DNA of 23,892 nucleotides from JANXQG01 sp037147235 (lineage in GTDB: Bacteria; Planctomycetota; Planctomycetia; Pirellulales; Thermoguttaceae). Positions 1 through 6,956 of this stretch are shown piece after piece. Under the pieces are notes generated by a model. The model worked only from the letters and a program-made list of their open reading frames with translations. It made no database searches and was not told the DNA's origin. Position 1 is the first letter of the stretch; each line of letters begins with the position of its first letter. The stretch is from contig JBAWVO010000071.1 of assembly GCA_037147235.1 (NCBI GenBank), positions 1 through 23,892 on the forward strand, written 5' to 3'. The position numbers and the translations under genes were made by a program.

Positions 1-54
1 CATTCGTCATTCGTCATTCGTCATTCGTCATTCGTCATTCGTCATTCGTCATTC
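1..54. repeat. Heptamer tandem repeat (CATTCGT)n
   Basis: Seven exact head-to-tail copies of CATTCGT are followed by a partial copy, CATTC. The window starts inside the array, so its true length is unknown. It ends 16 bases before the start codon of the succinate dehydrogenase iron-sulfur gene. The unit is not a multiple of three, so it is unlikely to be coding. Copy number of such short repeats can change by slippage and could alter spacing to an upstream gene. Confidence 0.95.
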
Positions 55-70
55 CCCCTGGTCATCAACT

Positions 71-907
71 ATGAACGCGACACCTCACCGCACCTTCACC
101 GTCCGTATCCTTCGCCAGGATCTGCCGGGTAAACAAGGCTACTGGAATGAGTTCCACGTCGAGCATGAGCCTGACATGAACGTGATCTCGGCTCTCCAAA
201 AGATCGCTGAATCGCCCGTCACCACCAACGCGCAGGATGTTGCGCCGGTCGTCTGGGAGTGCAATTGTCTCGAGGAGGTCTGCGGGGCGTGTACGATGGT
301 GATCAACGGCCGCGTGCGGCAGGCATGTTCGGCCCTGATCGATAACTTGCTCAAAGACAATGCAAAATGCATCGAACTGCGGCCGATGACCAAATTTCCG
401 GTAGTCCGCGACCTGATGGTCGACCGATCACGGCTTTTCGCTTCGCTGGAGAAGATTAAGGCTTGGGTGCCGGTTGATAGTTACTACGACATGGGCTCCG
501 GCTCTCGGCAGTCGCAGGAGCAGCAGCAGTTTGCCTACGAATACAGCAAGTGCATGAGTTGCGGTTGCTGCCTGGAGGCCTGTCCGCAGTTTTTGAAGAT
601 GGAACTGCTCAAGCAACCCGACGAGACCCAGGAACAGTTCAAAGTGCGATTGCGCGAGGCGGTCGATCGTTCGTTCATTGGCGCCCACGCCATCGCCCAG
701 GTCGATTATTTCAATATGAATCCGATTGGCGCGATGAACGCTGGCGAGCGGCTCGATGCCTTGACGGCCGAGGGCGGCATCCAGGTCTGCGGCAATGCGC
801 AAAACTGCGTGAAGGTCTGCCCCAAAAGCCTTCCATTAACCACTGCCATCGCCCGTGGCGGCCGGGCCGCAACCATTCATTCCTTGAAGAAGATTTTCGA
901 CTGGTAG
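71..907 (+). CDS. sdhB: Succinate dehydrogenase / fumarate reductase iron-sulfur subunit
   Basis: This is the electron-transfer subunit of respiratory complex II, passing electrons from the flavoprotein subunit to the membrane quinone site. The 278-residue length is normal. The N-terminal ferredoxin domain has the [2Fe-2S] ligands C66, C71, C74 and C86, in the order CLEEVCGAC then C. The C-terminal domain has C161-x2-C164-x2-C167-x3-C171-P and C240-x5-C246-x3-C250-P, which together hold the [4Fe-4S] and [3Fe-4S] clusters. The presence of C74 and a long linker suits the Bacillus-type class of the family. sdhA and sdhC are expected upstream, outside the window. The gene ends 11 bases before a long inverted repeat that may terminate transcription. 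Confidence 0.95.
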   Translation: MNATPHRTFTVRILRQDLPGKQGYWNEFHVEHEPDMNVISALQKIAESPVTTNAQDVAPVVWECNCLEEVCGACTMVINGRVRQACSALIDNLLKDNAKCIELRPMTKFPVVRDLMVDRSRLFASLEKIKAWVPVDSYYDMGSGSRQSQEQQQFAYEYSKCMSCGCCLEACPQFLKMELLKQPDETQEQFKVRLREAVDRSFIGAHAIAQVDYFNMNPIGAMNAGERLDALTAEGGIQVCGNAQNCVKVCPKSLPLTTAIARGGRAATIHSLKKIFDW

Positions 908-918
908 CGCAGATTTTT

Positions 919-1062
919 TTCGACAGAAAAATGAGGGACAGAAAAATGGGAAGAAAAGAGGGGAAAGGAACACTAATCTTCACTGATCATTGTGTCAATC
1001 AGCGAAAATTAGTGCTCCCTATTCCTTTTCTTATTTTTCTGTCCCATTATTTTTCTGTCGAA
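919..1062. repeat. 144-bp imperfect inverted repeat between convergent genes
   Basis: The two halves are near mirror images. The outer arms 919-932 and 1049-1062 match 14 of 14. The next arms 935-947 and 1033-1045 match 13 of 13, 951-958 pairs with 1025-1032, and the inner arms 971-987 and 998-1014 match 15 of 17. Each side carries the motif GACAGAAAAAT twice. The element fills the gap after sdhB and runs into the end of the convergent gene, giving it its stop codon. It could fold as one long hairpin and act as a two-way terminator. The terminal symmetry also resembles a miniature non-autonomous element. No target-site duplication is evident. Confidence 0.85.
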
Positions 1063-1963
1063 TCTCTTCCTTGGCCTTTGCCTTGAATCCCCGCACCTGG
1101 ATCGGTTTCTTACCGTCGGGTTTGGGCAGGAACATGTCGCTGGGCTTCAGATCGCACTCGCGGATCATCTGCAAGGCATATTCCTCCTGGCCGAGCTTGG
1201 AATCAATATTGTTCGTGCCAACCGTGAATTGGATGCCGGCCCTCTTCGCCCGGCGGATGAAATCGGCCTTGGGCAGCTTCAGCCGGTTGCTAATTTCGAT
1301 CGCCACGCCGTTGCGAGCCGCCGCATCGATCACTCGATCGAGCCGCTCGGGCGTCCAGAGCGCGTCGTATTCCTTGATGAGCACGTCGGGCAGGTAGGTC
1401 GGGTTGACATAGATGTCGATCGGTTCGTTGTCGAGGATCTGTTCGATCGTCCGCACGAGCAGCACCATGAAGGCCTGTTTGTCGGGAACCTCGACTTCTT
1501 CGGGCATCCAGAGTCTCGCCCGGCGGCCGCGATGATCGACGATGGTCATGGCGTCGGTGAAGATGTAATCGAACTTGGCGATGGCCTCCTTGGAAAACAA
1601 CGTCGGCCATTCGCGGCCTTCGGCCTGCATGCCGACGAAGCACGACTGGCCTTTCATCTTCTTGATGTAATCGTGGATGCCTTGATCATCGGTGATGGGA
1701 AACTTCAATCCACAATTAGCCACGATGCCGTAGAAGACGCCGGCCTTGCGGCTGCACTCCAGGGCCTTTTCCAGCGTGAGATCACCCTTGAGATGGATGT
1801 GGTAGTCGATAAGGAGAAAGCCTGTTCTTTGCAGTTCCGCCGAACCAAATTTTGCCTTCCATCCATCGAAACGCGAGCCCCAGGACTGCTCCTCAGCATG
1901 AGCCGCGGCGACGAGCGGGCTGATGAGAACAAAGAGGGACGTTATGACGCTATTGGCTCGCAT
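1031..1963 (-). CDS. Exported PHP-like metal-dependent hydrolase
   Basis: The 310-residue product has a signal peptide (residues 1-23, hydrophobic core then AHA) and is probably exported. The mature part opens with the metal-binding style motif DYHIHLKG (D53, H55, H57), followed by a helix-strand pattern ending in VANCG. This resembles PHP or amidohydrolase-like TIM barrels. Further acidic and His residues occur in FTDAMTIVDHRGR and in EISNRLKLP followed by FTVGTNN. The substrate cannot be told from sequence. The last ten residues (IRQKNNGTEK) and the stop codon are encoded by one arm of the inverted repeat at 919-1062, so the original C-terminus was probably replaced. No clear ribosome binding site precedes the ATG. 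Confidence 0.75.
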   Translation of the reverse strand: MRANSVITSLFVLISPLVAAAHAEEQSWGSRFDGWKAKFGSAELQRTGFLLIDYHIHLKGDLTLEKALECSRKAGVFYGIVANCGLKFPITDDQGIHDYIKKMKGQSCFVGMQAEGREWPTLFSKEAIAKFDYIFTDAMTIVDHRGRRARLWMPEEVEVPDKQAFMVLLVRTIEQILDNEPIDIYVNPTYLPDVLIKEYDALWTPERLDRVIDAAARNGVAIEISNRLKLPKADFIRRAKRAGIQFTVGTNNIDSKLGQEEYALQMIRECDLKPSDMFLPKPDGKKPIQVRGFKAKAKEEIRQKNNGTEK

Positions 1964-2384
1964 GATTGGGATCGGTTGCGTTGGGGAGCGAGAAAAAGAG
2001 AAGTGGCCATTCTAAATGACCTTGTATGATTTTGATAGACACCCTTCACTCAAATCCTTCACTCAAATCCCAGCCACCCAAACCCCTCCGGTGCCACCGT
2101 CGTGGCCGCAGGCGAGGTCCATGACTGAAAGCCGACGCCGGGCACGGTTCGCTGAAGGCCGATGGCCCGGATTTTTGGATTTTTCCTGATTGTGTCTACC
2201 CCTCTTGCCGTTTCCCCGACAACAAAGTATGGTTGAGGGGGAGGGCATGGACCATCAACTGCCCCTGGATACTCTTGCGAGATACCTCACAACTAGGGGT
2301 CTCCCCCTACATTGGCGACAAAATCAGCATGAACCGTATCCAAAATCGTATCCGGATGGAATGTGCATCCGAAAGACGAGTCGC
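1964..2384. other. Intergenic stretch with a short tandem duplication
   Basis: No convincing gene is seen in either strand between the exported hydrolase and the tRNA. The stretch holds an exact two-copy 13-bp repeat at 2043-2068 (unit CCTTCACTCAAAT). It probably also contains the promoters for the minus-strand hydrolase gene and for the tRNA, but no box pair stands out. The short open frames here lack family resemblance and ribosome binding sites. Confidence 0.5.
2043..2068. repeat. Two-copy 13-bp tandem repeat
   Basis: CCTTCACTCAAAT occurs at 2043-2055 and again at 2056-2068 with no mismatch. It lies about 80 bases upstream of the minus-strand exported hydrolase gene, where a duplicated regulatory site or a slippage product are both possible. 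Confidence 0.85.
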
Positions 2385-2407
2385 AAGTCGTTGCAGCATA
2401 ACGACTT
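2385..2407 (+). promoter_or_regulatory. Perfect hairpin immediately upstream of tRNA-Ser
   Basis: AAGTCGTT (2385-2392) pairs exactly with AACGACTT (2400-2407) around a 7-base loop. The stem ends one base before the mature tRNA 5' end. It could shape 5' leader processing by RNase P or be the end of an upstream transcript. The fold is visible; the role is inference. Confidence 0.5.
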
Positions 2408-2408
2408 A

Positions 2409-2490
2409 GGAGGGTAAGCGAATGGTTAGCGGCCACACTGGAAATGTGGTGCCCCGCAAGGGGTTGCGAGTTCGAATCTCGTGCCCTCCG
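2409..2490 (+). tRNA. tRNA-Ser (anticodon GGA)
   Basis: A full cloverleaf is readable. The acceptor arms are GGAGGGT with GCCCTCC (one T-G pair) and the discriminator base is G. The anticodon stem CCACA/TGTGG closes the loop CTGGAAA with anticodon GGA. There is a long variable arm, CCCC-GCAA-GGGG, and a T stem GCGAG/CTCGT around TTCGAAT. The long variable arm and G73 are serine hallmarks. The 3' CCA is not encoded. It would read UCC and UCU codons. A terminator follows at 2513. The tRNA flanks the accessory stretch that runs to about 10100. Confidence 0.96.
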
Positions 2491-2512
2491 CTTAGGTAAA
2501 GTATTGCAGGTC

Positions 2513-2556
2513 AACGGCTTCCGTCGATAATTCGACGGGGGCCGTTTCTGTTTCTT
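2513..2556 (+). terminator. Rho-independent-type terminator after tRNA-Ser
   Basis: A two-part stem is seen: AACGGC (2513-2518) with GCCGTT (2541-2546), and inside it CGTCGA (2522-2527) with TCGACG (2532-2537). A T-rich tail, TCTGTTTCTT, follows. The position 22 bases after the tRNA fits termination of its transcript. Confidence 0.7.
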
Positions 2557-3383
2557 GGGGCTTGCCGGGGGCTTTGTTGTACGGGTTGTTGTAAGTTAAA
2601 CACTTCGGTAATATCCCCCCCGAGATTATCGACAACCTGCACCTATCTCGCCTATCGGCTAGGCATGGGGCTGACGGCTTAACTGGGAATTGGCCCCAGG
2701 CATCTCCCGCAGATTGCTTACGCTCCTATGGCTGCGGAGTTGTCGCCTTCCAGCCCCTAGAATCCATTCCCTACGCCGTCCTAGCGTGCGTCCCTACCAC
2801 GATTAGCTGTCACCACGCGATTCTGCACGTCCAGCCGTCGAGAAAATGGAAGCAGAGCAGTCTGACAGGTGCGGGGGTAATGACGGTCGTGAACCGGGGC
2901 CGCGGCAGGGGGTGTCAAGAAAAACTTGGTCACTCGGTGGCAAAACCACAACTCCAGAGGTTGCCAGAAGTTACTATCAGAGGGGAAAGCGGTGGATTTC
3001 CTTCGACGCATCGGTGTGCCTGGACCGCCGCAGGCAAGCTCACTTTAGCGTCACGCCTTAGCAACGCCCCGAACCATGCCTCTGACCGGAGGTCCGGCGC
3101 GGTCTGGCCGTGGCCCAGGTGGCTCAAGTGCCCGTGAAAACAGCCTTTGCACTCCCTCCTGGAAGGGGCGTGGGCGGAAATTCAGAAATGTTGCAAAAAA
3201 AGACCCAAGATCCATGCCACTCGCGAGTCTAATTCTATAGACGCGCAAATGGCTTCGGAAACAGGTCTCGAATCCCCTCATTGCGCGTGGTAAAATACGG
3301 CGCAGCGAAAGGGTTCCGCGCAACCCACGGGCACGGAGTGCGCGCGTCACCCTCCCGCAAGACACTGTGCGGTTTAGAACCCC
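2557..3383. other. Long non-coding stretch before the cassette-like region
   Basis: About 830 bases contain no gene I can support; the open frames on both strands are short, lack ribosome binding sites and resemble nothing. The 15-mer at 2667-2681 (GGGGCTGACGGCTTA) recurs at 4773-4787 inside an attC-like site, so part of this stretch may be decayed cassette DNA. Near the end, GGGTTC (3310-3315) can pair with GAACCC (3377-3382) just before the core GTTGGCC at 3384, possibly the right half of another attC-like site. I cannot define its left half. Confidence 0.4.
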
Positions 3384-3438
3384 GTTGGCCCAGCGAGAAT
3401 CATCAAGTTTGCGGACTCTTCTCGGAAGGGAATACAGT

Positions 3439-4038
3439 ATGAAACGACTAGGTGTGGCTTCGGCTATTGGTATTGTGCTAGCATTGGCATGTCTGATCGC
3501 CAAGGCGGCAGAAGAATCTGCCGGACGGATGCTCAAGCCTTGCGTAACCATCACCGGCGCTGATAGCCATGTGGCAATACACCGGTATCACCGAATCACG
3601 TCCCATGGCGTCTTAACGCGGATTTGGCAAGAGCACATGGGACAGAATTGGCAAGATCGCAGGGAACGCATGGGGCAGCGAAGGACCGATCCTAGTGATT
3701 TGCGCGAGCCCCTTACCTGCCCGATGATCGACTTCGACAAATACATGGTAATCGGCATATTTCAAGGTGAGGGCGTGAACTCCACCGGGCTGAAGGTGTT
3801 CTCAATATCCGAAGAGGACAATCGCATTCTCTTCAGGTATGACGAAAACTCGTATCAGACGATGGGACGCGTCGGCAGCAGTCACGGCGGAGACAAGGTG
3901 ACCGTCTACGGTTTCTTTGTTCTGCCGCGTTCCACGAAGCGAATGGTTCTGGAAAAGAACGTGCAGAATTACCTGGGCCAGCCGCCCGTATGGAAACAGC
4001 AGATCGCCTTTCCTGAGCTTGTGGCCCCAGCCAACTAG
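3439..4038 (+). CDS. Small exported protein of unknown function
   Basis: The 199-residue protein starts at the ATG preceded by GGAAGG with good spacing; an in-frame ATG 72 bases upstream lacks such a site. A signal peptide is clear (MKRLGV, a hydrophobic run, then AKA), so the mature protein is probably periplasmic. The middle reads FDKYMVIGIFQGEGVNSTG then a strand, a charged turn, and ILFRYDENSYQT, with YGFFVLPRSTKRMVLEKN near the end. This strand order faintly recalls PrcB-type beta domains, but I would not name it on that. It is the first gene of the putative cassette array: core GTTGGCC lies 55 bases upstream and an attC-like site 15 bases downstream. Confidence 0.7.
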   Translation: MKRLGVASAIGIVLALACLIAKAAEESAGRMLKPCVTITGADSHVAIHRYHRITSHGVLTRIWQEHMGQNWQDRRERMGQRRTDPSDLREPLTCPMIDFDKYMVIGIFQGEGVNSTGLKVFSISEEDNRILFRYDENSYQTMGRVGSSHGGDKVTVYGFFVLPRSTKRMVLEKNVQNYLGQPPVWKQQIAFPELVAPAN

Positions 4039-4052
4039 GCTCAGCGCGCGTC

Positions 4053-4185
4053 GTGCCAACAACAGCTGGCCGCAGAGCGGGACGCCTTGAAGTGATGCAA
4101 GCCTCTTGGCGTTGATAGAATCAAACGAATTGTGGGCTTGGTTGGCGTCGGAGGCTACGGCGTCGGCCAGCCAGACCGTTGGCAC
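4053..4185 (+). repeat. attC-like recombination site A
   Basis: This is the clearest attC-like site in the window. R'' GTGCCAAC (4053-4060) is complementary to R' GTTGGCAC (4178-4185) at 8 of 8 positions. After a 4-base spacer, L'' GCTGGCCG (4065-4072) is complementary at 8 of 8 to L' CGGCCAGC (4164-4171), which sits 6 bases from R'. Two boxes, short spacers, a variable centre and a total of 133 nt fit the known attC layout. The centre shares GCGGGACGCCTTG and TAGAATCAA-type blocks with site F. R' departs from the usual GTTRRRY at position 6. Confidence 0.65.
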
Positions 4186-4204
4186 TTACGAACTTGTCTG
4201 ACCC

Positions 4205-4780
4205 ATGCGTTTGCTGATTGGATGCTCCGTCGCAATTGCTCTCGTGACGTTCGTCATCGGACTTGCCGCGTCAACCTTCGTCAGCGGCGCAGCATGGGCC
4301 GACCGTGTGACAATGGCTGCGGTGCCCTCGACGATTACATTTGTTGCCACATTGCTTCTGTTTGTCCGTGATTCGGTTTGGCGTTCATCCACAATGCGGA
4401 AGGTTCGCGCGTACTTGCTAGCCTGCAACGATTCAACCGAAGAACAATTCATGTCATCGCGACCCTGTAACGATGCCGCATTGCTACTCGAAACAAGAGA
4501 AGCTATATCGCGATTCTTTGACGTGCCGGCTGTCAAGGTCGGCCGGGACGTTCACTTGATCCATGATCTTCACGTAGACAAAATGGAACCGTCTTTCCAG
4601 TTCTACGTTGTCGGTTCGGTGATCGCCGCACATCCGCTGGCACCAAGATCATTCGGGTTTGCAATGGCTGGCCTCGTGTCAATTGACGATTTAACCCATG
4701 CGATCCGTAAGGTACTCGATACATCCGCCGACACCGGCCAACCGCAGAGTCCGCCTTCGCCGGATCAGCCTGGGGGCTGA
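4205..4780 (+). CDS. Membrane-anchored protein of unknown function
   Basis: The 191-residue product begins with two hydrophobic helices (about residues 3-25 and 39-55), then a soluble domain of about 110 residues and a Pro/Ser-rich tail. The soluble part has LLETREAISRFF, a conserved-looking DLHVDKMEP, and a final helix DDLTHAIRKVLD. The arrangement slightly resembles acyl-carrier-like helical bundles, but no phosphopantetheine DSL motif is present, so I leave it unnamed. The ATG lies 20 bases after the core of site A with no strong ribosome binding site, as in many cassette genes. Its stop codon falls inside attC-like site B. Confidence 0.65.
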   Translation: MRLLIGCSVAIALVTFVIGLAASTFVSGAAWADRVTMAAVPSTITFVATLLLFVRDSVWRSSTMRKVRAYLLACNDSTEEQFMSSRPCNDAALLLETREAISRFFDVPAVKVGRDVHLIHDLHVDKMEPSFQFYVVGSVIAAHPLAPRSFGFAMAGLVSIDDLTHAIRKVLDTSADTGQPQSPPSPDQPGG

Positions 4781-4802
4781 CGGCTTAGCCAATCCGTTGT
4801 GT
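4736..4802 (+). repeat. attC-like recombination site B (short)
   Basis: R'' GGCCAAC (4736-4742) and core GTTGTGT (4796-4802) flank an inner stem: TCAGCC (4765-4770) with GGCTGA (4775-4780), extended by GCCG with CGGC across a 2-base bulge. CAAC and GTTG pair at the base. The six bases GCCAAC match the complement of the core in front of the same gene (GTTGGC at 4178), as expected if gene and site form one circular cassette. The outer stem is weak, so this site is less certain than A, D and F. Confidence 0.4.
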
Positions 4803-4825
4803 AATCTTTATCCGGTCTGCCGAGA

Positions 4826-5263
4826 ATGGCCTACTGCCCAAAATGCAACGGTGAGATCGGCCAACAAGTGACGGTCTGCGCGCATTGCGGCTATGATTTT
4901 CCGCCCACCCAGCTACGCAAGGGACTGCCGCGGGACTGGAACTCGTGGCGATCGCCAGTGTCAATTCTGCTTTGCCTTATCGGCACATGCTTTATTCTCC
5001 TGCTCGATGCGCAGCACTTCACGCATTCTCTCGTATTCCTCTTCTGCTGGGTAACAAGCCTGATTATCTGGCTGCCCGAACTGTGGAGATCGCGCTACGG
5101 TGTGCCGGGACGACTTGCCTTTTTCGCCGCTCTGCATTTGGTCCTTATTGCGTGGGTGTTTCTGTGCTTGCCGGGTAGTTACGAACATCAGACACGTTAC
5201 AATAAAGCATGGGAAGATCGGCATAAAACGATCGAACACACCGAGATTCACAACACGGAATAG
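4826..5263 (+). CDS. Zinc-ribbon membrane protein
   Basis: The 145-residue protein starts with a four-cysteine zinc ribbon (C4, C7, C18, C21). Three hydrophobic segments follow, roughly residues 47-62, 66-84 and 95-114, and then a short charged tail. Such zinc-ribbon plus membrane proteins are common in planctomycetes and usually lack a known role. The start lies 24 bases after core GTTGTGT and the reading frame ends inside attC-like site C. It is therefore the third gene of the putative cassette series. A structural or sensory role at the membrane is possible but not shown. Confidence 0.65.
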   Translation: MAYCPKCNGEIGQQVTVCAHCGYDFPPTQLRKGLPRDWNSWRSPVSILLCLIGTCFILLLDAQHFTHSLVFLFCWVTSLIIWLPELWRSRYGVPGRLAFFAALHLVLIAWVFLCLPGSYEHQTRYNKAWEDRHKTIEHTEIHNTE

Positions 5264-5322
5264 GTGCTCCATCGCCTGCGGCGAACAGCCTGCGGCTGTC
5301 ACCTATCCCGACCGTTGGCGGC
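5248..5322 (+). repeat. attC-like recombination site C
   Basis: R'' TCACAAC (5248-5254) overlaps the end of the upstream gene. ATAGGTG (5260-5266) pairs exactly with CACCTAT (5300-5306), and the flanking CGG (5256-5258) pairs with CCG (5308-5310). Two small hairpins fill the centre. The core GTTGGCGGC is at 5314-5322. CACAAC in R'' is complementary to GTTGTG of the core before the same gene (4796), which supports the gene and this site being one cassette. Confidence 0.5.
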
Positions 5323-5345
5323 GTCGAACTACCGAGGAGAACCCC

Positions 5346-6209
5346 ATGAACCGAATCCTGCCGCTGTTGCTAGTCGTGCTGTCTTTTGATTCCGCCAGGG
5401 GACAGACCGTCGAGCCGCAGCCGACCAAAAAAGCTGCTGCCAGAGCCAAGCAACTCAAGGCAGCAATCGACGGGTTTGAGTTGACGTTCAGCTCTGGCCT
5501 TGTGTTTTCCGTTGCCCGTCGTACCGAGAAGGATGACGCATGGCGGACAGTGCATATCGACCGAAGCCAAGCCAGTCTGATTATCGAGCACCTTATGCTC
5601 AGTGGGTTCCTCGATCAGGCGTCAGATTTTAAGGTGTTCCATGAAAAGCACCCCGCTGAGAACCCGTGTATCATCATGCTCGTCGTGGCCGAGCACGGCG
5701 AAATGCCTCATGGTTCTCTTATGATCTTTGAAGAAAACTTGGGCTGGGGATTCCAGATGTACAAGCGATTGAAGGGGCTAAGGAAAGTCCTCAAAGGTAA
5801 TGCGGGCGAGGAAATGGATTGGCTGCTCAAGGACCTTGAGAAGCACAATGCCGAATGGAAGAAGGAACCTGATCCTTTCTCTCGCGTGAAAGTCTCTGCG
5901 AATGGATGGGATCTTCGCATCTGGGAGGAACGGGACACGGCATACTTTTCGCTTCTTCCGGCATTGGAAGAGCGAGACACTGAGCATACCAACCAAGAAG
6001 TTCTCAAGGCTGCGGTCAAGGGATTCAAGGCGATCAAACCGCAACTGAAGGAATTACGGTCTGGCCAGATGGTGCATATCTACGGCAGGAAGTATCCCGA
6101 CAAGCAACCACAAACGCAGCTTGCATTAGTCCTGAAGTACTGCAAGGAACTCGGCCTGGAGACATGGGTGATCCCAGATTATGAACGCAAGGCCGGCCGA
6201 GGCCGCTAG
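5346..6209 (+). CDS. Exported protein of unknown function
   Basis: The 287-residue reading was started at the ATG preceded by GAGGAG; a longer open frame upstream crosses attC-like site C and is not needed. A signal peptide of about 20 residues (MNRILPLLLVVLSF, then ARG-Q) suggests export. The mature protein is mixed alpha/beta and rich in charged residues, with a Lys-rich helix after the signal, FELTFSSGLVFSVARR, a later WDLRIWEERDTAYF strand pair and a C-terminal helix-strand LVLKYCKELGLETWVI. I do not recognise a family. It starts 23 bases after core GTTGGCGGC, and its downstream site begins with the exact 9-base complement of that core. Confidence 0.7.
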   Translation: MNRILPLLLVVLSFDSARGQTVEPQPTKKAAARAKQLKAAIDGFELTFSSGLVFSVARRTEKDDAWRTVHIDRSQASLIIEHLMLSGFLDQASDFKVFHEKHPAENPCIIMLVVAEHGEMPHGSLMIFEENLGWGFQMYKRLKGLRKVLKGNAGEEMDWLLKDLEKHNAEWKKEPDPFSRVKVSANGWDLRIWEERDTAYFSLLPALEERDTEHTNQEVLKAAVKGFKAIKPQLKELRSGQMVHIYGRKYPDKQPQTQLALVLKYCKELGLETWVIPDYERKAGRGR

Positions 6210-6249
6210 AACAATGCAGGCCGCTCACTGCCCTCAGTTGGAACCGATT

Positions 6250-6382
6250 GCCGCCAACATCGCCCGCCCGCTGATGCCCTTCGGGCACGCCTTGCCCGTG
6301 GTGCTGGCCGCCGCGGCGCAGTACAATCGTAGATGGCTCGACGCTGGTCGCTCCGGCCGGGGCGGCGTCGGGTGGGTTGTGC
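6250..6382 (+). repeat. attC-like recombination site D
   Basis: The site runs 133 nt from R'' GCCGCCAAC (6250-6258) to core GTTGTGC (6376-6382). It is homologous to site F over its whole length, with about four in five positions identical by eye. The homology stops at the base before GTT, where attC sites recombine. Both keep the small hairpin TGCCC/GGGCA region (6275-6287 here). R'' is complementary at 9 of 9 positions to the core at 5314-5322, which lies in front of the same gene. The R''/R' pair within the linear site is only CAAC/GTTG, as expected after insertion of a different neighbour. Confidence 0.6.
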
Positions 6383-6411
6383 CCGCTGGTAGGCAGCAGA
6401 AGCCCTTCGAT

Positions 6412-6715
6412 ATGGTGGAGCTAATCCTAGAAATCGTCTTTGGAACGCTCTGCGCCTTTTTCGGCGCGTTGGTGGGCGTACTCTATCCCCCCCAAGAGTC
6501 CATCTTGGGCACGGGCTCAAAGACTAGCACTCGGTCTTTTTGCCGCCGCGGTCCTTACATGGATTGCAGCCTATGCAATGACAAGAATCTGTACCACACT
6601 CACAGCCACTTTGGTGCTGGCACTGACGGGCGCGGTCAGCTTTGTCGCCTATCTTGTCGTAGGCAACACATGCCGCAAGTACCACGAAGATAACAATACC
6701 TCCAGCACGTCGTAG
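6412..6715 (+). pseudogene. Small three-helix membrane protein, frameshifted at a C7 run
   Basis: Two overlapping frames together make one sensible protein. The first starts at ATG 6412 (MVELILEIVFGTLCAFFGALVGVLYPP) and encodes one membrane helix. It then meets seven cytosines at 6487-6493. Dropping one C joins it to the next frame, which encodes two more helices (LALGLFAAAVLTWIAAYAM and LTATLVLALTGAVSFVAYLVVG) and ends at TAG 6713-6715, giving about 100 residues. The break may be a sequencing error, a phase-variable tract or true decay. The function is unknown. The gene lies between attC-like sites D and E. Confidence 0.55.
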
Positions 6716-6772
6716 TGGCAAAGTCGGGCTGTGCCTGAACGGCTTCGCCGTCCACTACGCCTCCCGTTGGCC
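6705..6772 (+). repeat. attC-like recombination site E, with extra cores downstream
   Basis: CGTAGTGG (6711-6718) is exactly complementary to CCACTACG (6752-6759), which lies 6 bases before core GTTGGCC (6766-6772), the same spacing as in site A. A small hairpin, ACGGC/GCCGT, forms the tip. R'' would be the degenerate GCACGTC (6705-6711). Two more core-like motifs follow, GTTGGCC at 6787 and GTTGGCGGG at 6805. The latter is the 5' mate of site F. The 30 bases between them may be remnants of lost cassettes. Confidence 0.4.
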
Positions 6773-6956
6773 TTGTCGACTTCCTGGTTGGCCGTAAAAG
6801 GCCCGTTGGCGGGAGAATTGCAGGCGGCGGGCGGCAAAAGTAGGATACTATGGCGTGGATGGGCTTCGCCTGGTGGCGATCGAGGCCGTGCGGTGCCCAG
6901 TTGTCTCAAGGAAGGGCAGCATCGTGCATCGGGAGGCCGAGCGGATTTGGACGAGA

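Noticed and set aside
2667..2681. 15-mer shared with 4773-4787 as proof of another attC site
   Set aside because: One shared 15-mer in GC-rich DNA could be chance, and no R boxes can be placed around the left copy.
3051..3554. Minus-strand open frame of 167 codons
   Set aside because: It overlaps the start and signal peptide of the well-supported plus-strand gene at 3439, is Arg/Pro-rich as shadow frames are, and resembles no family.
5100..5345. Upstream extension of the exported-protein frame at 5346, adding 82 codons
   Set aside because: The extension overlaps the previous gene and the attC-like hairpin, and the internal ATG has a GAGGAG box and opens a signal peptide.
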